From: Chloroflexota bacterium | Lineage (GTDB): Bacteria; Chloroflexota; Anaerolineae; B4-G1; SLSP01 | NCBI GenBank assembly: GCA_012798275.1 | Contig: JAAZNO010000109.1 | Coordinates: 1-5,943 of the forward strand | Reading direction: 5' to 3' | Length of the DNA stretch: 5,943 nucleotides | Shown here: positions 1 through 5,943 of the stretch, piece by piece | How positions within the stretch are numbered: position 1 is the stretch's first letter | How the letters are laid out: the number at the start of each line of letters is the position of its first letter | Notes under the pieces: model-generated | What the model saw: only the letters and a program-made list of their open reading frames with translations | Database searches by the model: none | Told to the model about the DNA's origin: nothing | Program-made: the position numbers and the translations under genes

Positions 1-472
1 GCAGGACGAAGGGGCCAGGGCGCGCGCGGCGCTTTCTGGTCACGCCTCACCCTCTGACCCCTCACCCTTGACGCTCTATTTTCTCACCCCCACCCGCCTG
101 GTGGAAGGCGGTCATCTGCTCAAGCCGGAGAATTTCCGCTTTCGGCCCTTTTTCCAGCGGTTGTTGGAGCGGCTGGAGGCGCTGAGTGAGGCGTTTTCGG
201 ACACGCCGTTGGGGGTGGACTTCCCGGCGCTGTTGGAGGCGGCGGAAGGGGTGCGGGTAGTAGAACGGCGGCTTGCCTGGGAGGACCTGTGCAGCTACTC
301 CACCCGCCGTCACGCCGAATCGCCCCTCGGCGGGCTGGTGGGAGGGGTTACTTTGGAGGCGGAGGATTGGACGCCGTTCCTGCCCTGGCTGCTGTGGGGG
401 CAGTTCACGCATGTGGGGAAGGATGCGGTGAAGGGGAATGGGTGGTATCAAATGGCGCGAGTGAGCGCATAG
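1..472 (+). CDS. cas6: CRISPR pre-crRNA endoribonuclease Cas6, C-terminal part (5' end outside window)
   Basis: Cas6 cuts the CRISPR precursor transcript inside each repeat to release crRNAs. The frame is open from base 2 to the TAG at 470-472, so about 156 residues are visible, roughly half of a usual Cas6. The fragment matches the Cas6 C-terminal RAMP domain (PF10040-like) in order: strand motif FLTPTRL (80-100), a helix rich in Phe, Arg and Leu with FFQRLLERLEAL, the segment YSTRRH followed by LGGLVGGVTLE, and the closing glycine-rich loop HVGKDAVKGNGWY (410-448), equivalent to the family pattern HVGK-x4-GxGxY. The N-terminal RAMP fold, where the catalytic histidine usually lies, is off the left edge, so activity cannot be judged. 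Before FLTPTRL lies a low-complexity Ala/Ser/Pro linker encoded by a degenerate repeat. The TTG at 68 has no ribosome binding site and falls inside the conserved strand, so it is not the start. The gene fits as the processing enzyme for the type III genes that follow. Confidence 0.9.
   Translation, partial: QDEGARARAALSGHASPSDPSPLTLYFLTPTRLVEGGHLLKPENFRFRPFFQRLLERLEALSEAFSDTPLGVDFPALLEAAEGVRVVERRLAWEDLCSYSTRRHAESPLGGLVGGVTLEAEDWTPFLPWLLWGQFTHVGKDAVKGNGWYQMARVSA
40..75. repeat. Degenerate 7-bp tandem repeat inside cas6
   Basis: Five imperfect units follow T(C/G)AC(C/G)C(C/T): TCACGCC (40-46), TCACCCT (47-53, then one extra C), TGACCCC (55-61), TCACCCT (62-68) and TGACGCT (69-75). The tract is 36 bases, so it keeps the cas6 frame and encodes a Pro/Ser-rich linker just before the conserved FLTPTRL strand. 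Gain or loss of one unit would shift the frame. No function is known from the sequence. Confidence 0.5.
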
Positions 473-556
473 GCAAGGGAGCAAGTGAGAGAAACACGGT
501 GTCCCTGGCTGTTCGCAATGTGCAAAAGCCTTTCGTAGCAGGGAACGGGCAAGAAT

Positions 557-564
557 GGAGGTGA
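557..564 (+). promoter_or_regulatory. Shine-Dalgarno of the CARF-HEPN gene
   Basis: GGAGGTGA lies just upstream of the ATG at 568, with 6 bases between GGAGG and the start codon. It decides the start of the effector gene. The 95-base spacer after cas6 (473-567) could hold a promoter, but I see no convincing -35/-10 pair and no terminator hairpin in it. Confidence 0.85.
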
Positions 565-567
565 TAA

Positions 568-2139
568 ATGGAGCAGAGTGGCGACATCAAATGCATTACA
601 AGAAATTACTACTGGGACTGTTTTAAGCCATCAGAGATAGACGAGGCGCTGCGCTGGTATGTCTGTGAAAAGCACAGCCGGTTGGATGACAAGAGCCTTT
701 TGGAGGCCGAACTGGACTATGCCAGATCACAAGGACGACTTACAGATCGTCGCTGCGAAACGCTGGTACTGCTGGTCGGCTTTTCGCTGGAGCCGCTGCT
801 CCAATCGGTTTGCGTGTATCAGCCCCAGAAGATCGTGTTGATATTGAATGAGGGAGGCTATCTAACGGAAGAATGGAGAGGGTTCGCCTGCCATGTCAAG
901 GAAGCGATTGACTATCTGGTTGAGAGAAAGCTGCTTTCCAGCGCTCCGCAGTTCTTCGGCCAGGGCCGCGAGGTAGGCTATCCGACGGCTGACAATCCGT
1001 CCGCTATGTTTCAGACATTGGTCAAGGTTCTCCACGATGAGACCGATGTGATGCTTGATGTGACCGGCGGCAAGAAGAGCATGGTCAGCGGCGCCTACCT
1101 TTATGCCGCCTACGCCGGAGCGCGTATTTCCTACGTGGATTTTGACGAGTACGATCCCAAGTACCGCCGTCCTTACGGCTACAGTTGTAAAATCGGCGAA
1201 TTGGACAACCCGTACCAGACGTTTGCTTTACGCGATTGGGAACGAGTACGTGCGCTATACGAGCAGTATCGGTTCTGGGAGGCGCGGCAGGTGCTCACAT
1301 CCATCCTGCCAGCGATGAAACAGGTAATGCCGACGGCTGAGCAACCCATCCAGAAGTTGAGCGCGTTTCTGGAGTATTACGGAAAGTGGGATGGAGGCGA
1401 TTATAGGGGTGCAAAGCAGGCCGCTCAAAACTTACCCGATTTTAAACAGCCCAGCGCTGTGACCGTTCTAGGAGATCAGTGGTTCGAGATCAGCGGCAAC
1501 GATTTCACGAAAAAGCCCCCGCATTTTTACAGCGATTCGCCGGCATTGCGGGCATATGTTTGTGATGAACTCGCCCGTATCCGGCGGCTGGTTCACTGCA
1601 ACGAGGACTATCGCTCGGCGTTCTTACGGGCCGGCGGCGTCAGCGAGATCGTGATGTTGGCGCGGCTAGTCAGGCTGGTAACGGACCCGCTAGAGAAGAA
1701 AGCGCTCTTGGACGCGCTGGAGAACAAAACTCCTGGCGCAAATGATGTTTTCAAAGCCCTGCGTGACCCTACCTGCAAAGACATCACTATCGGGAAAGAT
1801 AGGAAGAGTTGCAATATCTTTTTCGGGGGAGCCCCAACACTTACAATTCCACGTCCCTCTCCAATGAATCCCTGGTGGAAATCAACCTCTCTGTTCAATG
1901 CAGAGAATGGCTGGGAGACTTTTCTCACCCGCCGCAACGAGTTGGCCCACAAATACTTTTCCATACCGCGCGAATGGGCCGAAGACGCGTTCAGGTTTGT
2001 GCAGGCCAACGTTGAAGATTTCCTGGGCTGTCCGATAGATGATTTGAGCCTGCAAACCACCGCTCTGTCCTGGACCGAGCTCTGTGATCTATGCGGCCTC
2101 AGCCGCTTTCTACCCCCCAGTTTAACAAAGGAGGCATAG
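568..2139 (+). CDS. CARF-HEPN CRISPR ancillary ribonuclease, TIGR02710/Csm6-like
   Basis: This 523-residue protein is a predicted cyclic-oligoadenylate-activated RNase that acts with type III CRISPR complexes. Residues 66-95 form a CARF-type first strand and helix, with VGFSLEPLLQ and then a second strand KIVLIL. The ligand-loop motif DVTGGKKSM is at 164-172, followed by a helix and the strand ISYVDFDEYD, a pattern typical of the Cas02710 (PF09670) family. A helical middle region of about 220-400 leads to a C-terminal HEPN domain with R456-NELA-H461, the RxxxxH RNase motif, in RRNELAHKYF. Both key motifs look intact. About 60 residues precede the first CARF strand and I cannot assign them, although the start is well supported by its Shine-Dalgarno. 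The gene sits between cas6 and cas10, and its last codons contain the cas10 ribosome binding site. Base composition looks less GC-rich than its neighbours in the lines I counted by hand (28 of 60 at 601-660, 29 of 60 at 841-900, against 42 of 60 at 5041-5100), which may mean separate acquisition. Whether it binds cA4 or cA6 cannot be read from the sequence. Confidence 0.88.
   Translation: MEQSGDIKCITRNYYWDCFKPSEIDEALRWYVCEKHSRLDDKSLLEAELDYARSQGRLTDRRCETLVLLVGFSLEPLLQSVCVYQPQKIVLILNEGGYLTEEWRGFACHVKEAIDYLVERKLLSSAPQFFGQGREVGYPTADNPSAMFQTLVKVLHDETDVMLDVTGGKKSMVSGAYLYAAYAGARISYVDFDEYDPKYRRPYGYSCKIGELDNPYQTFALRDWERVRALYEQYRFWEARQVLTSILPAMKQVMPTAEQPIQKLSAFLEYYGKWDGGDYRGAKQAAQNLPDFKQPSAVTVLGDQWFEISGNDFTKKPPHFYSDSPALRAYVCDELARIRRLVHCNEDYRSAFLRAGGVSEIVMLARLVRLVTDPLEKKALLDALENKTPGANDVFKALRDPTCKDITIGKDRKSCNIFFGGAPTLTIPRPSPMNPWWKSTSLFNAENGWETFLTRRNELAHKYFSIPREWAEDAFRFVQANVEDFLGCPIDDLSLQTTALSWTELCDLCGLSRFLPPSLTKEA
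2127..2134 (+). promoter_or_regulatory. Shine-Dalgarno of cas10, inside the end of the CARF-HEPN gene
   Basis: AAAGGAGG lies 7 bases before the GTG at 2142 and overlaps the last codons of the upstream gene. It fixes the cas10 start at this GTG rather than at the in-frame ATG at 2091, and it implies translational coupling of the effector and Cas10. Confidence 0.88.
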
Positions 2140-2141
2140 CC

Positions 2142-3743
2142 GTGACGCAATACCTTTTGGCGGCCGAGGCCGACAAGATTCAAGATTTGCTCTTTCGCTC
2201 CGCGCGTCTGCGTGAGATAGTGGGCGGCAGTCAGTTGCTCACCCGCTTCTGCAACGAGGTCCCCCGCCTTTTGCTGCCACCTCAGGCTCAGGTCGTGGCC
2301 AGCGACGGCGGAAGTTTCCGCCTTCTCTTTGAAACGCAAGAGCAGGCCCAGACCTTTGGCGCGAGCCTGGCCGAGATCTACCGGCGCGCTACCGGGGGAT
2401 CGCTTTCCGTCGCCGAACCGGCGCCGGTCAACGGCGATTTCGGCGCGGCCACTGAGCAGGCCGAGGAGAATCTGCGCCGGGCCAAACGCTGGCGTGAAGG
2501 CTGGCAGGAACAACCGCACCTGCCGTATATGGCTTTCTGCGCCTCCTGCGGCATCGGGCTGGCTGTGGCGCACCGCGCCTATCATGAGAGTGAAGAACCG
2601 CAGTATCTGTGCGAATCTTGCCTGAACAAGAGCGCAGAACGCGCTGAACAACAGGCCATTGCTTCTGAATCTTTCCTGGGCCGCTTTTACCGTACAGTGG
2701 TTGAGAGCAGCAAGTACGATTGGCCAGGCAAACAGAGACTTCGGAGCCGCACCGAAATAGACCCCCTGGAGGATGTGGCCGATTATGACCCCCGCCGCTA
2801 CGTGGCTTACTTGCTTGCCGACGGCAATAATATAGGTAAGGTGTTTGGTGCGTGCCAAACGCCAGAACAGATGCATAATCTATCTACTGGGCTATCCGAC
2901 GTTATCCGCAAAGCGCTTGCAGCGCCAACCCGGATGATCATGAAAAGAAATCCTCTGGATGACCGCCTCAATTTTATCCCGGTCTTGCCCTTGATCCTGG
3001 GAGGTGACGACTTGTTCGCGCTCATCCCAGCGCCGTGGGCCTTGGATTTCGCCCGGCAGTTTTGCGAGGTGTATGAGCAGGAGATGCAGACCCTCCTGGC
3101 GCAGATTGGTCTCGAGAAAGTTCCTGCTCCAACTGTCTCGGCAGCAGTGATAATTTGCAAGAGCAAGCATCCTTACCGGCTGGCGCACGAGACCGGAGAG
3201 GCCCGGCTCAAGGAGGCCAAGCGCGTGTGCAAGCGGCTGGAATTAGATAGTAAGCAGCCCCGCTCGGCGGTCAACTTTGAAGTTGTGTTGAGTGGACGGC
3301 TGGTGAGCGAGTCGCCAGGCGGCTCAGTGCGTCCGACCCTGCGCCCCTATTGGGTCGGCCAGAGTGTCCCCGAAGAGTGGGGCTTGCCAGTGCAGCGGCT
3401 GGTTGAGCAGCGACACGAATTGCGCCATGTGCCGAACAAGCGGCTCGCCGAACTCTGCGACCTGTACGATGACCTGCCGCCTTCTCTGAAATCCGACGAT
3501 CTCGGCCCCTGGCAGGATCGCTTGAACCGACTACTGGCGCGCATCGGCAGAAACGATATGCACAAGAAAGCCGTTGATGCGGCTCTGACCGGGCTGGGCG
3601 GAAATATTTCCGGCTGGTATAGAGTTAGCCGGTACCCCGAAGAATCTTGGGACGGTCACGGCCTGCCCGACCTCTTGAAGGTCTGGGATTTCACCCTGGC
3701 CCTGGACAAGAAGCGCCAGGAATATGAGGAGGAAGCACAATGA
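2142..3743 (+). CDS. cas10: Type III CRISPR Cas10, cyclic-oligoadenylate synthase without HD domain
   Basis: Cas10 is the large subunit of type III interference complexes. On binding target RNA, its palm domain converts ATP to cyclic oligoadenylates. This protein is 533 residues, short for the family, and begins directly in the first palm-like domain (YLLAAEADKIQDLLF, then REIVGGSQLL at 24-33). There is no N-terminal HD nuclease, so ssDNA cleavage by Cas10 is not expected. A zinc ribbon follows, with C133-x2-C136 and C157-x2-C160. The second palm carries LLADGNNIG at 224-232, with D227 as a likely metal ligand, and an intact GGDD at 287-290. After it come SAAVIICKSKHPY (333-345) and a helix of the type that follows the palm strands in Cas10/Cmr2. 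The region from about 420 to the end is helical and suits the C-terminal D4 domain. The GTG start is chosen from the strong Shine-Dalgarno 7 bases upstream and the family-like N terminus. The stop TGA overlaps the next ATG. HD-less Cas10 with Csx10 is the described pattern of subtype III-D. The neighbouring CARF-HEPN gene agrees with an active cyclase. Confidence 0.94.
   Translation: MTQYLLAAEADKIQDLLFRSARLREIVGGSQLLTRFCNEVPRLLLPPQAQVVASDGGSFRLLFETQEQAQTFGASLAEIYRRATGGSLSVAEPAPVNGDFGAATEQAEENLRRAKRWREGWQEQPHLPYMAFCASCGIGLAVAHRAYHESEEPQYLCESCLNKSAERAEQQAIASESFLGRFYRTVVESSKYDWPGKQRLRSRTEIDPLEDVADYDPRRYVAYLLADGNNIGKVFGACQTPEQMHNLSTGLSDVIRKALAAPTRMIMKRNPLDDRLNFIPVLPLILGGDDLFALIPAPWALDFARQFCEVYEQEMQTLLAQIGLEKVPAPTVSAAVIICKSKHPYRLAHETGEARLKEAKRVCKRLELDSKQPRSAVNFEVVLSGRLVSESPGGSVRPTLRPYWVGQSVPEEWGLPVQRLVEQRHELRHVPNKRLAELCDLYDDLPPSLKSDDLGPWQDRLNRLLARIGRNDMHKKAVDAALTGLGGNISGWYRVSRYPEESWDGHGLPDLLKVWDFTLALDKKRQEYEEEAQ
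3726..3732 (+). promoter_or_regulatory. Shine-Dalgarno of the Cas7-Csx10 fusion gene, inside cas10
   Basis: GAGGAGG lies 7 bases before the ATG at 3740 and encodes part of the Glu-rich C terminus of Cas10. Together with the ATGA start/stop overlap (3740-3743) it supports this start and coupled translation of the two complex subunits. Confidence 0.85.
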
Positions 3744-5943
3744 GCCTCAAACTGACCCTTGAGATTACGTTTGCGTCGGATTATCACGTCGGGGCAGGAT
3801 ACGGCAAGGGCTTTGGGCTGGACTCGGCGCTGCTGCGTGAGGCCGACGGGACACCGGTGTTGCGTGGCAGTGCCTTAGCGGGGTTGTTGCGCGGCAGCGC
3901 CTATCGGCTGTTGGAACTGCCGCCGATGCAAAAACACCCGCGTGAGGCGACCCTGCAGCGGCTTTTCGGGTCGCCGGGGCAGGCCAAACGCTGGCACGTC
4001 GCTTCGGCCTACCCGGTAATGCCAAAGACCCAGGATGCCCAGCCGGTAAAGCGAGTGCGTATTGACCCACGCACCCGCCGCGCCGAACACCACAAGTTGT
4101 TCTCACAAGAAGAAGGCCTTGCCGGCCAGGTATTCCGCTTTACAATCGCTTGCCCGCAAAGCGATGAGGCCGCGTTAGATGAGGCCGCCTTGCTAGTGGC
4201 GGCGGCGCGTTACACCCGCCAGTTGGGTCGGTCGCGGCGGCGTGGACTGGGGGAATGTGTCATTCACCTGACCGATGTGACCAGCGAGACTCATGAAAGG
4301 CCTGGGGACCAGTCTTGGGAAGATCGGCTCCTGAAGCGATTTGAGCGAAAGTGGCTGCAAGGAAGTCCGGCTGTACCTCCCACATCGGAAGCCAAAGCCG
4401 AGGTGGACACAATCGGCACTTTCAGCGGCGCGCCGGTGCGCGTTCGGATCATGGTTCGCCTGGATGAGCCGTTGCTCATCGCTGAGCGTGCCCCGGCCGG
4501 CAATCAGTTTGATGCTCGTCCCTTCATCCCTGGCGGGACGATGTTGGGTGTGCTGGCCAATCTGGCTGCTCAACGCTGCGACCTCTCCGAACCAGACGAC
4601 TACCGCGATTTCGTCGCCCTGTTTCTGCGCGGCAGTGTTGCCTGCTCACCATTGTATCCGGCATACCCGTGCAGCAACAGTCTGTATCCCACCATCCCTG
4701 CGCCGCTGGACTTGCTGACATGCAGCGTCGTACCTTTTGAAAGAGAAAGCGCAGGCCACGGCATATTCGTGGCAAGGGGATCTAAAGAATGTCCCCATTG
4801 TGGAAGCAAGTTAGAACCGGTCGGCGATTTTATCATTTTGCGTCGGCAAGCTCCCTTCACTCACACCCCCGGACGGGCGTCGGAATTGCATATCAGAGTG
4901 CGGGAAGAGACCCAGCGGGTGGAAGAAGGGCAGTTGTACGGCTATACGGTGCTGGAGGCCGGGCAGTACCTGGTCGGCGAACTGCTTTGCAGCGAGCCGG
5001 CCTGGATGCGCTTGCAGGAGATGACCGGCATCACTGAAAAGACGCCCTTGAGCTGGCGTATTGGCAAGGCGCGGCGGCGCGGCTATGGCCAGGTAACAGC
5101 CTGGTTGGAACAGTGCGATGGCAGCTTGCAGACCTGGATTCAACTGCCGTTAACGCAGCGCGTCTCGGATGTAACCCGGCCCGTCGCTCTGACCCTCCTG
5201 ACCGATACCATCATCACCGATGCCTGGGGACGCCAGGCGACCGGCTTTACAGCAGAATGGCTGGAGCCGGTTCTGGGACTGGGGGCGCTGGAGATCGTAG
5301 AGGCGCATGCCCGCACCCGCGTCGTGGACAGTTTCAATGCCACCCTGGGCCTGCCGCGCTGGCGCGATACCGGGCTGGTTGCCGGGTCTGTGGCCTGGCT
5401 CCGACTCCTCGACCCGCCCGGCGATTGGCAAAAGCGAATGGCACAATTGGAAGCGGAAGGCATGGGCTTGCGGCGCAATGAAGGGTACGGCCGGGTGGCG
5501 TTCAACCATCCCCTTTACGAACGGCGTGAAGAACTCACAGAGAGCGCAATTCGGCTGGAAGCACCGATGCGTCTGGGCACAGGGCCGGCCAAGGACTCGT
5601 TTATGAAACGGTGGGAAGAAGAACTGGAAAAGCACCTGCCCTCCAAACAGCACCCTGACCCACGCTTTGCTGCGGTGGCGCGTTGGCTGTATATTCGCAG
5701 TGATGAGTCGCCCGAGAGCCTCCTTGGGCAACTGAACGCCATCGGGCAGCCCGATTCAACCCTGATCGCGGCGATCGGCGGACCGGAAGAGTATAGCAGT
5801 CGCAGCAAAGCCAATTTCTTCCAGACCGATGGCAAACCGGTGATGGAGGCGATTGTCGAGGCGCTGGCATGGTTGCAAAAAGAGAATCCATGGAATCGGT
5901 CGCGCGGCATCGAGCGGTTAGCCGAGTGGCTGACAGCATTGGC
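3740..5943 (+). CDS. csx10: Cas7-Csx10 (Cas5-group) RAMP fusion with helical C-terminal tail, type III-D (3' end outside window)
   Basis: The frame stays open for 734 codons and runs off the right edge. Residues 1 to about 200 are a Csm3-like Cas7 domain: strand LTLEITFASDYHVGAG, then GLDSALLRE with D28 at the position of the Csm3 target-RNA-cleaving aspartate, the RAMP helix motif LRGSALAGLLRG (41-52) and the glycine-rich loop GRSRRRGLGE (163-172). From about 234 a Csx10 domain begins: FIPGGTMLGVLAN (262-274), YPAYP and TIPAPL (306-323), one CPHCG pair (351-355), EEGQLYGYTVLEAG (395-408), loop GKARRRGYG (442-450), SFNATLGLPRW (531-541) and loop GLRRNEGYGRV (576-586). These follow the Csx10 order known from subtype III-D. 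Residues from about 597 onward are mostly helical and charged, with no RAMP motif. They may be a fused Cas11-like small subunit, as in the Synechocystis III-D variant Cas7-Cas5-Cas11 protein. The protein should cap the 5' end of the crRNA (Csx10 part), supply one backbone and slicing unit (Cas7 part), and assemble with Cas10. The Cas7 and Csx10 calls are firm. The Cas11 call is inference. Confidence 0.9.
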   Translation, partial: MSLKLTLEITFASDYHVGAGYGKGFGLDSALLREADGTPVLRGSALAGLLRGSAYRLLELPPMQKHPREATLQRLFGSPGQAKRWHVASAYPVMPKTQDAQPVKRVRIDPRTRRAEHHKLFSQEEGLAGQVFRFTIACPQSDEAALDEAALLVAAARYTRQLGRSRRRGLGECVIHLTDVTSETHERPGDQSWEDRLLKRFERKWLQGSPAVPPTSEAKAEVDTIGTFSGAPVRVRIMVRLDEPLLIAERAPAGNQFDARPFIPGGTMLGVLANLAAQRCDLSEPDDYRDFVALFLRGSVACSPLYPAYPCSNSLYPTIPAPLDLLTCSVVPFERESAGHGIFVARGSKECPHCGSKLEPVGDFIILRRQAPFTHTPGRASELHIRVREETQRVEEGQLYGYTVLEAGQYLVGELLCSEPAWMRLQEMTGITEKTPLSWRIGKARRRGYGQVTAWLEQCDGSLQTWIQLPLTQRVSDVTRPVALTLLTDTIITDAWGRQATGFTAEWLEPVLGLGALEIVEAHARTRVVDSFNATLGLPRWRDTGLVAGSVAWLRLLDPPGDWQKRMAQLEAEGMGLRRNEGYGRVAFNHPLYERREELTESAIRLEAPMRLGTGPAKDSFMKRWEEELEKHLPSKQHPDPRFAAVARWLYIRSDESPESLLGQLNAIGQPDSTLIAAIGGPEEYSSRSKANFFQTDGKPVMEAIVEALAWLQKENPWNRSRGIERLAEWLTAL

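Noticed and set aside
68..472. TTG at 68 as the start of a small separate protein
   Set aside because: There is no ribosome binding site, the frame is open to the window edge, and the TTG sits inside the conserved Cas6 strand before FLTPTRL. The gene simply continues upstream.
455..489. GCGC-N6-GCGC inverted repeat and a GC(A/G)AGTGAG near-repeat 24 bases apart at the end of cas6
   Set aside because: The stem is only 4 bp and has no T-run, so it is not a terminator. The short repeat is within chance expectation for purine-rich DNA.
473..567. Possible promoter in the 95-base spacer after cas6
   Set aside because: No -35/-10 pair with acceptable spacing stands out. A promoter cannot be excluded but is not supported.
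2091..2141. In-frame ATG at 2091 as an alternative cas10 start
   Set aside because: It would overlap the upstream gene by 49 bases. The GTG at 2142 has AAAGGAGG 7 bases upstream and gives the family-like N terminus.
1608..2876. Long open frame on the minus strand (422 codons) crossing the CARF-HEPN/cas10 junction
   Set aside because: It lies antisense to two genes with clear family motifs, has no recognisable domain and shows the composition of a shadow frame.
5150..5731. Minus-strand open frame of 193 codons opposite the end of the fusion gene
   Set aside because: The plus frame here carries Csx10 motifs, while the minus translation is low-complexity and Arg/Pro-rich, typical of a GC-rich antisense shadow.
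1..5943. CRISPR repeat-spacer array
   Set aside because: No regularly spaced 25-40 base repeats are visible anywhere in the window. Any array must lie outside it.
2142..5943. Assignment to subtype III-A or III-B
   Set aside because: A III-A Cas10 (Csm1) normally has an HD domain and separate Csm2-5 genes, and III-B has Cmr1/3/4/5/6. The Csx10 motifs and HD-less Cas10 fit III-D better.

Overview
The window is an internal piece of a type III CRISPR-Cas locus. All genes are on the plus strand and coding density is nearly complete. In order it holds the C-terminal part of a Cas6 pre-crRNA endoribonuclease (cut by the left edge), a CARF-HEPN ancillary ribonuclease of the TIGR02710/Csm6-like kind, a Cas10 without an HD domain but with an intact GGDD cyclase motif, and a long multi-domain protein cut by the right edge. 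That last protein reads as an N-terminal Cas7 (Csm3-like RAMP) domain fused to a Csx10 (Cas5-group) domain and followed by a helical tail.

An HD-less Cas10 next to Csx10 points to subtype III-D. The fused Cas7-Csx10-tail architecture resembles the Cas7-Cas5-Cas11 fusion known from the III-D variant of Synechocystis (III-Dv/III-D2). That lineage has been discussed as intermediate between multi-subunit type III complexes and the single-protein III-E effector. The Cas7 and Csx10 parts are well supported by motifs. The Cas11 assignment of the tail is inference.

Layout: 1-472 Cas6 (5' end missing), with a degenerate 7-bp tandem repeat inside its inter-domain linker; 473-567 a 95-base spacer ending in a strong Shine-Dalgarno; 568-2139 CARF-HEPN effector; 2142-3743 Cas10, starting with GTG two bases after the previous stop; 3740-5943 the fusion gene, sharing ATGA with the cas10 stop. 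The last three genes look translationally coupled. There is no gene-free stretch over 300 bases and no CRISPR array, tRNA, rRNA, transposon or terminator in the window.

Expected joint action: Cas6 makes crRNAs. The Cas10/fusion-protein complex, with further Cas7 subunits presumably encoded downstream, binds target RNA. The Cas7 domain keeps the aspartate expected for target-RNA cleavage, the Cas10 palm makes cyclic oligoadenylate, and the CARF-HEPN protein responds as an RNase. With no HD nuclease on Cas10, the defence output should be RNA cleavage plus second-messenger signalling.

The organism is a bacterium with fairly GC-rich DNA, GTG start use and strong AGGAGG-type ribosome binding sites. 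The style would suit Chloroflexota or a similar environmental lineage, but nothing here fixes the taxonomy.
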